DNA from: Bacillota bacterium
GTDB lineage: Bacteria; Bacillota; Bacilli; Lactobacillales; Enterococcaceae
DNA: 5,780 nt
Direction of reading: 5' to 3'
Assembly (NCBI GenBank): GCA_023389005.1
Contig: JAEWFE010000201.1
Span: forward strand, 1 to 5,780
A model generated the notes under the pieces. That model searched no databases, was not told the DNA's origin, and saw only the letters and a list, made by a program, of their open reading frames with translations. A program made the position numbers and the translations under genes. Positions 1-5,685 of the stretch are shown in pieces. Position 1 is the first letter of the stretch. Each line of letters begins with the position of its first letter.

Positions 1-311
1 GTTAAATTTTGATAACGCATATAATAGTAGGCAATGATACTTACAATGATACAAGAGGGCGTTACACATCCTAGCGTTGCCACAATCGCCCCGGTAATTC
101 CAGCACTTTTAACGCCCACAAAAGTCGCCGCATTAATCGCGATTGGACCAGGTGTCATTTGTGATAAAGTAATTAAATGATTTAGTTCGGTCGTCTGAAG
201 CCAATGATGGGCATAAACTTCTTGCTGAATCAAAGGCAAGGCTGCATATCCACCACCAAAACTCAATAGTCCGATTTTGACAAAACTCCACCATAATTGT
301 AGATAGATCAT
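1..311 (-). CDS. Chromate transporter (CHR) family protein, second half-size subunit, cut by window edge
   Basis: This is the start of a membrane protein of the CHR (chromate ion transporter) superfamily; about 103 residues are visible and the C-terminus lies beyond the left edge. The family signatures are clear: FGGGYAALP at about residues 18-26 after a first hydrophobic helix, and QMTPGPIAIN at about 51-60, followed by further hydrophobic segments. The start ATG (complement of 309-311) overlaps the stop TGA of the upstream gene as ATGA. A GGGGTGAG ribosome site sits within the end of that gene, so the two are probably translationally coupled. Two adjacent half-size CHR genes are known to form a heteromeric transporter in other Firmicutes (for example the B. 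subtilis ywrA/ywrB type). The transported anion cannot be read from the sequence; chromate is only the family name. Confidence 0.9.
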   Translation of the reverse strand, partial: MIYLQLWWSFVKIGLLSFGGGYAALPLIQQEVYAHHWLQTTELNHLITLSQMTPGPIAINAATFVGVKSAGITGAIVATLGCVTPSCIIVSIIAYYYMRYQNL

Positions 312-862
312 TGACTCACCCCACGCAATGTTTGAATGATACCATAAGCCAAACAAGCCAAAATCAAATAAACCGAACTAACATTGAACAAAAGACTTGC
401 ACCAAGCACCAATAAAAAAATCAAAATCGCAGTTCCTTTTTTATTCCTAACAATAGGTAGTAACATATCCAAAACGACTTGTAAAATTAAAGCCCCCACA
501 GCTACTTGCATACCAGAAAGTAAATATTGAACCCAAACAATTTTGATAAATACATTGTAAAGATAGGCTAAAATCGTGATAATTCCTAGCGGCGGTAAAA
601 CAGTAGCTATTACCGTTACCAATACCCCAATTACTCCGGCTAGCTTGCAACCTACCAAGATTGCACCATTAATTGCCATAGCTCCCGGCGCACTTTGAGC
701 AATCGCCACAAAATCAAGCATCTCATTTTCAGTTAACCAACCATATTTTTGAACAAATCTTTGCTTCATTAGCATGACGATGACATACCCACCACCAAAG
801 GTAAAAGCACTCAAAGTAAATGTAGACCAAAATAGTCTTTTTAAGCTGAACTCCTTATCCAT
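308..862 (-). CDS. Chromate transporter (CHR) family protein, first half-size subunit
   Basis: This 184-residue integral membrane protein is the upstream member of a two-gene CHR pair. It carries the FGGGY motif at residues 22-26 and the related signature QSAPGAMAIN at 56-65. Hydrophobic segments fill most of the rest, at roughly 11-30, 70-108, 112-137 and 144-176. Its length fits the single-domain (short-chain) CHR proteins, which are about half the size of the fused ChrA pump. The start ATG is preceded by GTAGGAAA with 9 bases of spacing, and a promoter lies about 35-60 bases upstream. It overlaps the next gene by ATGA, which supports a two-subunit complex made in equal amounts. The family members studied move oxyanions such as chromate; the physiological substrate here is unknown. 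Confidence 0.92.
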   Translation of the reverse strand: MDKEFSLKRLFWSTFTLSAFTFGGGYVIVMLMKQRFVQKYGWLTENEMLDFVAIAQSAPGAMAINGAILVGCKLAGVIGVLVTVIATVLPPLGIITILAYLYNVFIKIVWVQYLLSGMQVAVGALILQVVLDMLLPIVRNKKGTAILIFLLVLGASLLFNVSSVYLILACLAYGIIQTLRGVSQ

Positions 863-895
863 TAATCAATTTCCTACTTTCTGTAAACTATACCT

Positions 896-923
896 ATTAT
901 AATCTATTTTTATAGCTTGTGAA
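896..923 (-). promoter_or_regulatory. Predicted promoter of the chr gene pair
   Basis: Read on the minus strand, TTCACA (918-923) is followed after 16 bases by a perfect TATAAT (896-901). One mismatch in the -35 box and a consensus -10 box make this the best promoter in the window. Transcription would begin near 889, giving a leader of about 26 bases before the ATG at 862. The heptamer TGTAAAC at 882-888 would lie at the first transcribed bases, a place where a bound repressor could block initiation. Boxes are seen directly; activity is inferred. Confidence 0.7.
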
Positions 924-926
924 TCT

Positions 927-936
927 ACTAGCTAGT
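927..936. repeat. 10-base perfect palindrome upstream of the chr promoter
   Basis: ACTAGCTAGT is its own reverse complement and lies just upstream of the predicted chr -35 box (about -38 to -47 for that transcript). The position would suit a regulator or activator site. A 10-base palindrome in AT-rich DNA can arise by chance, so function is uncertain. Confidence 0.35.
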
Positions 937-1280
937 TTTGTCCTGTATGTAAACTTTTTTCTAGCATGCAACAAAATAGAATGCTTTATTTTATTTATAC
1001 TTGTTTTTATTTAGATTAATTATAAATATAATATAGTTTTACCCTTGTGAAAAATGCTCATAATCAACAAAATCATTTAATGAAAAATTCAAAAATCTTA
1101 AAAAACCGCAAAAAAACGTTGATATCAATGTATTATTATAGCCTACCCCACTCAAAACTAGCCCATTTTTATTTTTCTTTGTGGATTATTTTATTCATTA
1201 TCATATACATAAAAAAAGAACATTCACTATGTTCACTTTTACAATTCAAAATGATATAAAAGAAAAAAATCTATCGTTTA

Positions 1281-1308
1281 AACTTATGACAACACTCGTG
1301 TTTAAGTT
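1281..1308. repeat. Imperfect two-part hairpin
   Basis: An outer stem AACTTA (1281-1286) pairs with TAAGTT (1303-1308), and an inner stem AACAC (1291-1295) pairs with GTGTT (1298-1302) around a two-base loop. Four unpaired bases (TGAC) lie on the left side. There is no T-tract, so it is not a standard intrinsic terminator. The pairing is real; the role is unknown. Confidence 0.35.
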
Positions 1309-1635
1309 ATTTTAAAAAGTTATACACGAATAGAATTCATACACAACGTTGATATATAACTATTTTAAAACAATAAAATATACATTCTATAAATATAACA
1401 GTTATTGTTAACAGAAAACAAACCTCATTTTAAAATAACTACATTTCTTAAACATTACTTATGTTATGATTAATTATACGTTAGCATAGCATATGCATGA
1501 TAATTGCTTTTTGCTTGGAAAAAGTATATTGTATACATAGAAAGAAAATTGCGTAATTGAGAACACTCTCTACATTTGTCATAGTATATTAAAATATTTA
1601 CAACTTACTTTTGTTATCTGTCTTAATAAATAGAA

Positions 1636-1650
1636 GTTTACAAAGTTTAC
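1636..1650. promoter_or_regulatory. Doubled GTTTAC element, possible gntR autoregulatory site
   Basis: GTTTAC occurs at 1636-1641 and again at 1645-1650, a direct repeat with a 9-base period, 38 bases before the gntR ATG. The first copy extends to GTTTACA, the complement of the TGTAAAC heptamer found near chr and in the palindrome before the secreted protein gene. GntR-family repressors of the HutC group often bind next to their own gene and favour GT-N-TA-N-AC-like sites; GTTTACAA matches that pattern at all but the last base. Binding is inferred. Confidence 0.35.
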
Positions 1651-1688
1651 TTATCTAGCAAACATCTTGAGGAAAGGACGTGCGGATC

Positions 1689-2411
1689 ATGACAAAAACT
1701 GGTGGATATAGAAAAATTGCAAATGATATTATGAATAAAATTCAACGCGGAACTTTCAAACCTGGTGAGAAATTACCAAAACAAACAGAATTGGCTAACT
1801 TTTATGATACTAGCCGTGTAACGGTTCAAAAAGCCTTAAATGTTTTAACACTTGAAGGGTATATCGCTTCTAAAAAAGGTGTTGGTACTTTCGTCAAAAC
1901 TTTAGACGAAACAAATTCAAATCTAGATTCAAATTCAAATGAATGCCTAGGTTTATCACAAAAAGTAAATGTCAACCAAACTGTAACTAGTAAAGTTGTC
2001 TCTTTCCACGTTCGCAATCCAGAAGATGAAGAATGTGAAAAACTAGCTATCCGCCCTATCGACAGTGTATATGATATCATTCGTGTACGTTATCTTGATG
2101 GTCAACCATTCAGAATTGAATATACGGTCATTCCAGTTGTTGCACTCCCAGAATTGAACACTGCAGTCCTTGAGAAATCTTTATATCAATATATTGAAAA
2201 TGAAACTGGTTTTGAAATTGGTTCAGCTATCCGCAAGATTAAAGCAGATATGTCTGACAGATATGATCAAAAATATCTTGATTGCCAATTATTTGATCCA
2301 GTCCTAGAAATCGAACAAGTTGTAACATTTAGCGATGGTCGTCCATTTGAACTATCTGAAATTCGTTACCGTTACGATAAAGGTTGCTTCATCGCGATTC
2401 ATTCTATCTAA
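1689..2411 (+). CDS. GntR family transcriptional regulator, HutC subfamily (winged helix plus UTRA domain)
   Basis: This 240-residue cytoplasmic DNA-binding protein has an N-terminal GntR winged helix at about residues 3-69. The recognition-helix region reads DTSRVTVQKALNVL (about 40-53) and the wing KKGVGTFV (about 62-69). A polar Asn/Ser-rich linker (about 75-90) leads to a UTRA ligand domain of about 97-237, recognised by VRYLDGQPFRIEYTVIP and the closing SDGRPFELSEIRYRYD segment. UTRA regulators usually sense small metabolites such as sugar phosphates or amino-acid intermediates and release DNA on binding; the ligand here cannot be read. I chose ATG 1689, with AAGGA 10 bases upstream. An in-frame GTG at 1680 with GAGG seven bases upstream would add three residues. 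The gene stands alone and ends in a strong terminator. Divergent chr and the downstream secreted-protein gene are possible targets. Confidence 0.93.
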   Translation: MTKTGGYRKIANDIMNKIQRGTFKPGEKLPKQTELANFYDTSRVTVQKALNVLTLEGYIASKKGVGTFVKTLDETNSNLDSNSNECLGLSQKVNVNQTVTSKVVSFHVRNPEDEECEKLAIRPIDSVYDIIRVRYLDGQPFRIEYTVIPVVALPELNTAVLEKSLYQYIENETGFEIGSAIRKIKADMSDRYDQKYLDCQLFDPVLEIEQVVTFSDGRPFELSEIRYRYDKGCFIAIHSI

Positions 2412-2433
2412 CCTAAAACATCTATACAAAATC

Positions 2434-2468
2434 AAAAAACTCGAAAGTTTATTCTTTCGAGTTTTTTT
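2434..2468 (+). terminator. Intrinsic terminator after gntR
   Basis: A stem of up to 14 pairs (2434-2447 with 2454-2467) has ACTCGAAAG against CTTTCGAGT at its core, a six-base loop (TTTATT) and a run of seven T. It starts 22 bases after the gntR stop codon and closes this single-gene unit. The matching A-run on the left arm could let it work on the other strand too, but no gene enters from that side nearby. Confidence 0.9.
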
Positions 2469-2530
2469 GTTTGTTAATTTCCCCCTTTACAGCTTTACAT
2501 TTGATAATCATACCCAAACCATTTTTATCC

Positions 2531-2574
2531 ATATGCAAACTTGTCAACCCCTATATGTCAACATATATGCAAAC
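2531..2574 (+). repeat. Cluster of ATATGYAAAC-like direct repeats
   Basis: ATATGCAAAC occurs exactly at 2531-2540 and 2565-2574, with ATATGTCAAC at 2553-2562. The shorter core TGTCAAC appears at 2542-2548 and 2556-2562. A related ATATGTAAAC forms the left arm of the inverted repeat at 2727-2736. The repeats are seen directly; they may be weaker binding sites for the same regulator, which is inference. Confidence 0.5.
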
Positions 2575-2682
2575 CCAATCATAACATCTCAAAACTCATT
2601 TTTGTCGACTTCTAGTTATCTAATCGTCTACACAAACGTTTATTTATAGCGTTTTTCTTAGTGTTATTATTTAGAAAAATTC

Positions 2683-2713
2683 TTGATTTTTTTATTGAAA
2701 TAACCGATACTAT
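2683..2713 (+). promoter_or_regulatory. Weak promoter candidate for the secreted protein gene
   Basis: TTGATT (2683-2688) could serve as -35, with GATACT (2706-2711, 17-base spacing) or TACTAT (2708-2713, 19-base spacing) as -10. Each -10 matches the consensus at four of six bases. Transcription would start near 2718, placing the inverted repeat at 2728-2752 just inside the transcript. No better pair was found between here and the ribosome site. Confidence 0.35.
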
Positions 2714-2727
2714 AGGGGAAGAAATGA

Positions 2728-2752
2728 TATGTAAACTTTACATGTTTACATA
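2728..2752. promoter_or_regulatory. Perfect inverted repeat, probable operator
   Basis: Arms TATGTAAAC (2728-2736) and GTTTACATA (2744-2752) are perfect reverse complements separated by TTTACAT. Within it a smaller palindrome, GTAAA-C-TTTAC (2731-2741), overlaps the left arm. There is no T-tract and the arms are AT-rich, so a protein-binding site is more likely than an RNA hairpin. It lies 58 bases before the secreted protein ATG. The dyad fits a dimeric regulator; the GntR protein encoded upstream is a candidate. Confidence 0.6.
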
Positions 2753-2810
2753 GTTAGTTTGCATTATTGAGGATAATTGTAAATAAGTAAGAGTATAGAG
2801 GGAGATATTT

Positions 2811-3620
2811 ATGAAAAAATTATCAAAGAAATTCGTTCAATTATCTGTTGTTGGTACATTATTAGTTGCAGGCGGCCTATTTGTAGCACCACAAGTCCAA
2901 AATTCAGCAGCTCAAGCAAGTGAACATACTAAACTAGTTGCCTTTGATCAACAGGCAAATGCTTTAGGTGAAACGATTAATGATGTTCGTGAATCAAAGA
3001 CCGTTACAAAGAAATTAGCCAAAGCGCAAGAAACTGCTACTAAGAAACAAAAAGAGGCACAACAAAAAGCTAGTCAAAAAGTTGCTGAAACCAAATCCCA
3101 AGTACAAAACACTGCAACAGAACAAACGTCAAATGATAATCAAAATGTTGCAACAACGCAAACAGATGAAGTAACTGAAACAACTTCTGTAAATAATACA
3201 CCAAATACCAATCAAGCCGCTGCTCCTCAACAAAGTGCACCCGCTCAAACAACACCTGCCCCTCAAGTTGATACAAGTGGTTTTAACTTTAATGGTCACC
3301 ACTATCCAATCGCTTGGTTCTCTGGATCAGGGTATGTTCCAGCAGATGGTAATATCTATCGTTGGAGTGAAATGCCAAACCACTACTTAATCGAACGTAC
3401 AGGAATGGCTGGCGGGACTATTCGTGAATTAGGCGTAGGTTCAAAAGTTACCATTGATGGTCAAACTTATACAGTATTTAAAGTATTATCTGGTGTTGCT
3501 AACGATGAAAATGCCTTTAATTTGTTAACTTCTCAAGGTGCAGCGATAACTTTCCAAAGCTGCGATGCTACTTATGGTGCAAACGGTTTAGCAAACTTAA
3601 CAATCTGGTTTGCAGCCTAA
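2811..3620 (+). CDS. Secreted protein with coiled-coil-like region, low-complexity linker and possible sortase-like C-terminal domain
   Basis: I do not recognise this 269-residue protein as a named gene. It begins with a Sec signal peptide: KK-rich start, hydrophobic core at about 8-26, and a likely signal peptidase I site after A36 (AQA). Residues 40-100 are rich in K, A, Q and E and look helical or coiled-coil. Residues 101-155 form a T/N/Q/P/A-rich linker typical of wall-spanning surface proteins. The C-terminal 115 residues form a compact domain. It contains H191 (NHYLIE), a sortase-like VGSKVTIDGQTYTVFKV stretch, and the only cysteine, C251, in ITFQSCD, reminiscent of the sortase TLxTC motif. 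The His-Cys distance of 60 is near that of sortase A. The catalytic Arg expected about 13 residues after Cys is absent (T264). There is no LPxTG anchor, lipobox or C-terminal membrane helix. Sortase homology is inferred by eye. AGAGGGAG precedes the ATG by six bases. Confidence 0.85.
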   Translation: MKKLSKKFVQLSVVGTLLVAGGLFVAPQVQNSAAQASEHTKLVAFDQQANALGETINDVRESKTVTKKLAKAQETATKKQKEAQQKASQKVAETKSQVQNTATEQTSNDNQNVATTQTDEVTETTSVNNTPNTNQAAAPQQSAPAQTTPAPQVDTSGFNFNGHHYPIAWFSGSGYVPADGNIYRWSEMPNHYLIERTGMAGGTIRELGVGSKVTIDGQTYTVFKVLSGVANDENAFNLLTSQGAAITFQSCDATYGANGLANLTIWFAA

Positions 3621-3641
3621 GCATAAAACCAAATTCTATCT

Positions 3642-3683
3642 AAAAAAGTCGCGATTACCCTCAACGTAACCGCGACTTTTTTT
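3642..3683. terminator. Bidirectional intrinsic terminator between convergent genes
   Basis: GTCGCG (3648-3653) pairs with CGCGAC (3671-3676), extended inward by TTAC/GTAA after one A-C mismatch, with a seven-base loop. Six A on the left and seven T on the right make a U-tail in both directions. It lies 21 bases after the secreted protein stop and 6 bases beyond the menA stop, so it can end both converging transcripts. Confidence 0.92.
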
Positions 3684-3689
3684 ACTATA

Positions 3690-4595
3690 TTATTGTAATA
3701 AAATCCCTAAAGTAAAACTCAGTACATGAACAAATGAACCTACTGCTAAAATTTTTACCGCACAAATAAACGTTTGACTCTTCACTTGAACGGCGAGTAA
3801 TTTTTGTGTTTCCTGCCAAACAAAAGGTAGACTTACTAAACTTAATAAAGTCATCACAGGCGCTAAATGTAAAGCAACTGTCGCAACAATAGACAAATAA
3901 GCTAAGCGATTCATGTTTACAAAAACTTTCAATGCGTGCTGTTTCCCAAGATAATGAACAATGGTGTAACGATTATTTTTCTCGTCTTCTTCTAAATCGC
4001 AAATATTATTGGCCAGCATTAAATTAGCAATCCATAATGTATTTGGTAATGAAATCAGAAAAATCGAGCCGATGGTGCTAAAATTCCAAACAAACTGATC
4101 ATAAGCATTTAAATAAACACAAATGAGTGAAATCATAAAGCCCATCGTAAAGCCAGAGAAAAATTCGCCTAAAGGTAAACTTGATAATGGGCGCGGACCT
4201 GATGAATAAAATATGCCGACCAAATAGCAATACACCCCCATCACCAACAACGGCCAACCAACAATCATTGACAAACCTATTCCCATCAAAGCCGAAATAA
4301 TAATTAAGCTCATCATGATACGAAAGACTAACTTCAATGACAGATTTTCTCTACCTATAATATTTGTTTTGTGCTTATAATCATGAACATCAGTGGCGTG
4401 GTGATAGTCATTATAATTATCCAAAATATCCACCGCCATGTTAAATAAAAACATCGCCACAAAATAAATAAATACCAAACCAATATGCAATGTATGATAA
4501 TGATAATAACTGTACGCAAGCCCTATAAAAAACGGTAAGACACTTGCAGTTTTGGCTTTAAATTCTACAAGTTCCAAAAATACTTTTAAAGACAC
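3690..4595 (-). CDS. menA: 1,4-dihydroxy-2-naphthoate polyprenyltransferase (MenA/DmkA-like, UbiA superfamily)
   Basis: This 301-residue membrane enzyme should attach a polyprenyl chain to 1,4-dihydroxy-2-naphthoate, giving demethylmenaquinone. Both Asp-rich motifs of the UbiA superfamily are present: N52-xxx-D56-xx-D59 (NMAVDILDNYNDY) and N196-xxx-D200-xxx-D204 (NNICDLEEDEKNN). They bind the magnesium-diphosphate of the prenyl donor. The MenA-type loop YSSGPRPLSSLPLGE is at 130-144. Several hydrophobic helices cover the rest. The start is GTG (complement 4593-4595), preceded by AAAGGAAGTG at seven bases. An out-of-frame ATG two bases upstream opens only a three-codon frame. The divergent neighbour makes the prenyl donor, which supports the assignment. 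Paralogues called DmkA in Listeria serve extracellular electron transfer; the sequence alone does not say whether this is MenA or DmkA. Confidence 0.9.
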   Translation of the reverse strand: MSLKVFLELVEFKAKTASVLPFFIGLAYSYYHYHTLHIGLVFIYFVAMFLFNMAVDILDNYNDYHHATDVHDYKHKTNIIGRENLSLKLVFRIMMSLIIISALMGIGLSMIVGWPLLVMGVYCYLVGIFYSSGPRPLSSLPLGEFFSGFTMGFMISLICVYLNAYDQFVWNFSTIGSIFLISLPNTLWIANLMLANNICDLEEDEKNNRYTIVHYLGKQHALKVFVNMNRLAYLSIVATVALHLAPVMTLLSLVSLPFVWQETQKLLAVQVKSQTFICAVKILAVGSFVHVLSFTLGILLQ

Positions 4596-4690
4596 ATTTT
4601 CACTTCCTTTAATTTTTTAAGCTTTGATATTTCCTATTCTAAGCAATTTAAGGTACAATAAAGTTATAAATTAATTTGCGAGGAATTATC
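4596..4690. promoter_or_regulatory. Divergent intergenic region of menA and the polyprenyl synthase gene
   Basis: These 95 bases must hold start signals for both directions. For the plus strand, TACAAT (4654-4659) and TATAAA (4665-4670) are possible -10 boxes, but neither has a well-spaced -35; TTGATA (4624-4629) is 24 bases from the first. For the minus strand, TAGAAT (complement of 4636-4641) is a possible -10, also without a good -35. Ribosome sites are AAAGGAAG for menA and GAGGAA (4680-4685) for the synthase. The close divergent layout suggests coordinated expression of the pair. Confidence 0.4.
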
Positions 4691-5665
4691 ATGACAAGTT
4701 ACTGGAATAATTATCCCACGATTCAAAATAAACTCCAAGCTGTTTGCTCATATTTGGAAGAAAATGTAGCAATCAATAACGAAATCATTTCAAAAACACT
4801 AGTAGACTTCGCGCGCTCTGGTGGCAAGTTGTTGCGCCCAGCACTTTGTCTACTATTTGCTGAATTAAACCCCAACCACGATGAGGAAAAAATGACAAAA
4901 ATCGCCGCTTCTTTAGAGATGCTACACATGGCGACTTTGATTCATGATGACATTATCGATGACTCACCTTTGCGTCGTGGTGCGATTACGGTCCAAGCAC
5001 AATTTGGCAAAGACATCGCGGTATATGCAGGCGATGTACTCTTTACCAAGTTTTTCGAAACACTTATTAGCGTGATGAATGGGTCTGAATACTTAGCTTA
5101 TAACGCCAGAACAATGAGACGCATACTCATGGGCGAGCTCAATCAAATGACCATACGCTTTAAAATAGATGAAAAATTTACGGATTATCTTCGTAGCATC
5201 AACGGAAAAACGGCTGAATTATTCTACTTGGCTTGTAAAGAAGGTGCCTATTTTAGCGGCTGTTCTCCACAAGTGGTGCGCTTGGCTGGTCGTATTGGTA
5301 GAAATATTGGTTTAGCCTTCCAAATCTATGATGATATTTTAGATTATACCGCAGATAAAGCAACTTTGAAAAAACCAATTTTGGAAGACTTAGGTCAAGG
5401 AATTTATACCTTACCCTTGATTTTAGTAAAAGATCAACACTCAGAAATCTTCATGCCTTATTTGAATAAGAAAAATCAAATCACCCAGGCAGAAATTGAA
5501 GAAGTAGCCAAACTTGTAGTGCAATATGGTGGCGTCGAACAAGCCAAAGTCATCGCCCAAAAAATCACAAAAAAAGCACTAGACGATATCAAAAAATTAC
5601 CTGAAGGCATCGCAAAAGATAACATCCATCAATTAACCATGGATTTATTAAATAGACAATATTAA
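4691..5665 (+). CDS. Long-chain polyprenyl diphosphate synthase (heptaprenyl/DmkB-like, all-trans)
   Basis: This 324-residue soluble enzyme should extend farnesyl diphosphate with isopentenyl diphosphate to make the prenyl tail of the quinone. All hallmarks of trans-isoprenyl synthases are visible. These are GGKLLRP (44-50), the first Asp-rich motif DDIID (86-90) followed by RR at 95-96, GKT at 172-174, and the second Asp-rich motif QIYDDILD (211-218). Small residues before the first Asp motif (HMATLIHDD) fit long-chain producers rather than FPP or GGPP synthases; exact chain length is not readable. The segment usually reading GKP-x-x-x-DL is KKPILEDL here. I chose ATG 4691, with GAGGAA five bases upstream; the in-frame TTG at 4676 lies upstream of that ribosome site and is unlikely. 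It is divergent from menA and probably co-transcribed with the hydrolase gene 20 bases downstream. Confidence 0.92.
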   Translation: MTSYWNNYPTIQNKLQAVCSYLEENVAINNEIISKTLVDFARSGGKLLRPALCLLFAELNPNHDEEKMTKIAASLEMLHMATLIHDDIIDDSPLRRGAITVQAQFGKDIAVYAGDVLFTKFFETLISVMNGSEYLAYNARTMRRILMGELNQMTIRFKIDEKFTDYLRSINGKTAELFYLACKEGAYFSGCSPQVVRLAGRIGRNIGLAFQIYDDILDYTADKATLKKPILEDLGQGIYTLPLILVKDQHSEIFMPYLNKKNQITQAEIEEVAKLVVQYGGVEQAKVIAQKITKKALDDIKKLPEGIAKDNIHQLTMDLLNRQY

Positions 5666-5685
5666 ACATAAAGAAGGTTTTGTAA

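Larger units (their letters stand above)
863..1679. other. Long AT-rich non-coding region between divergent chr and gntR
   Basis: No convincing gene is seen in these 817 bases. A 70-codon open frame at 1047-1259 (GTG start) lacks a ribosome site and has biased, AT-driven composition. The left end holds the chr promoter. The rest holds short palindromes (ACTAGCTAGT 927-936, GTTTAAAC 1276-1283, TGTATACA 1530-1537), an imperfect hairpin at 1281-1308, and an 11-base direct repeat (1115-1125 and 1345-1355). A 13-base inverted pair lies at 1305-1317 and 1428-1440, and a doubled GTTTAC element precedes gntR. A TATAAT at 1027-1032 has only a poor, badly spaced -35 (TTGTTT, 20 bases upstream). No tRNA, T-box, CRISPR or transposase remnant was recognised. 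No clear promoter for gntR stands out. Confidence 0.6.
2469..2810. other. Regulatory intergenic region upstream of the secreted protein gene
   Basis: No gene is seen here; the open frame crossing it lacks a ribosome site and overlaps the end of gntR. It holds a cluster of ATATGYAAAC-like repeats (2531-2574), a palindrome AAACGTTT (2634-2641), a weak promoter candidate (2683-2713) and a perfect inverted repeat (2728-2752). The ribosome site AGAGGGAG (2797-2804) lies six bases before the ATG at 2811. For an unlinked gene this is an unusually long and motif-rich upstream region. Confidence 0.6.

Noticed and set aside
1047..1259. 70-codon open frame with a hydrophobic stretch and Lys-rich N-terminus, possibly a small membrane peptide or toxin
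   Set aside because: It has a GTG start with no ribosome site, and its internal ATG codons also lack one. Its Lys/Asn/Ile/Tyr/Phe-heavy composition is what random AT-rich DNA gives, and no family is recognised.
1281..1308. Intrinsic terminator
   Set aside because: The hairpin is interrupted and AT-rich, and no T-run follows on either strand.
2631..2643. Catabolite-responsive element (cre) around AAACGTTT
   Set aside because: The central CG and flanking A/T fit, but the outer TG and CA of the cre consensus are missing.
2335..2649. 104-codon open frame running out of the end of gntR
   Set aside because: It overlaps gntR in another frame, crosses the gntR terminator hairpin and has no ribosome site.
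2728..2752. WalR/YycF (cell-wall regulator) binding site, since TGTAAA elements occur
   Set aside because: The known WalR box is a direct repeat of TGTWAH with a five-base gap. Here the elements are inverted, and on one strand the two TGTAAA copies are only two bases apart, so the spacing does not fit.
2811..3620. LPxTG-anchored, WxL or lipoprotein classification for the secreted protein
   Set aside because: There is no LPxTG motif with C-terminal helix and charged tail, no lipobox Cys after the signal peptide, and no pair of WxL motifs.
4676..4690. TTG start for the polyprenyl synthase gene
   Set aside because: The GAGGAA ribosome site lies between this TTG and the ATG at 4691, so translation should begin at the ATG.
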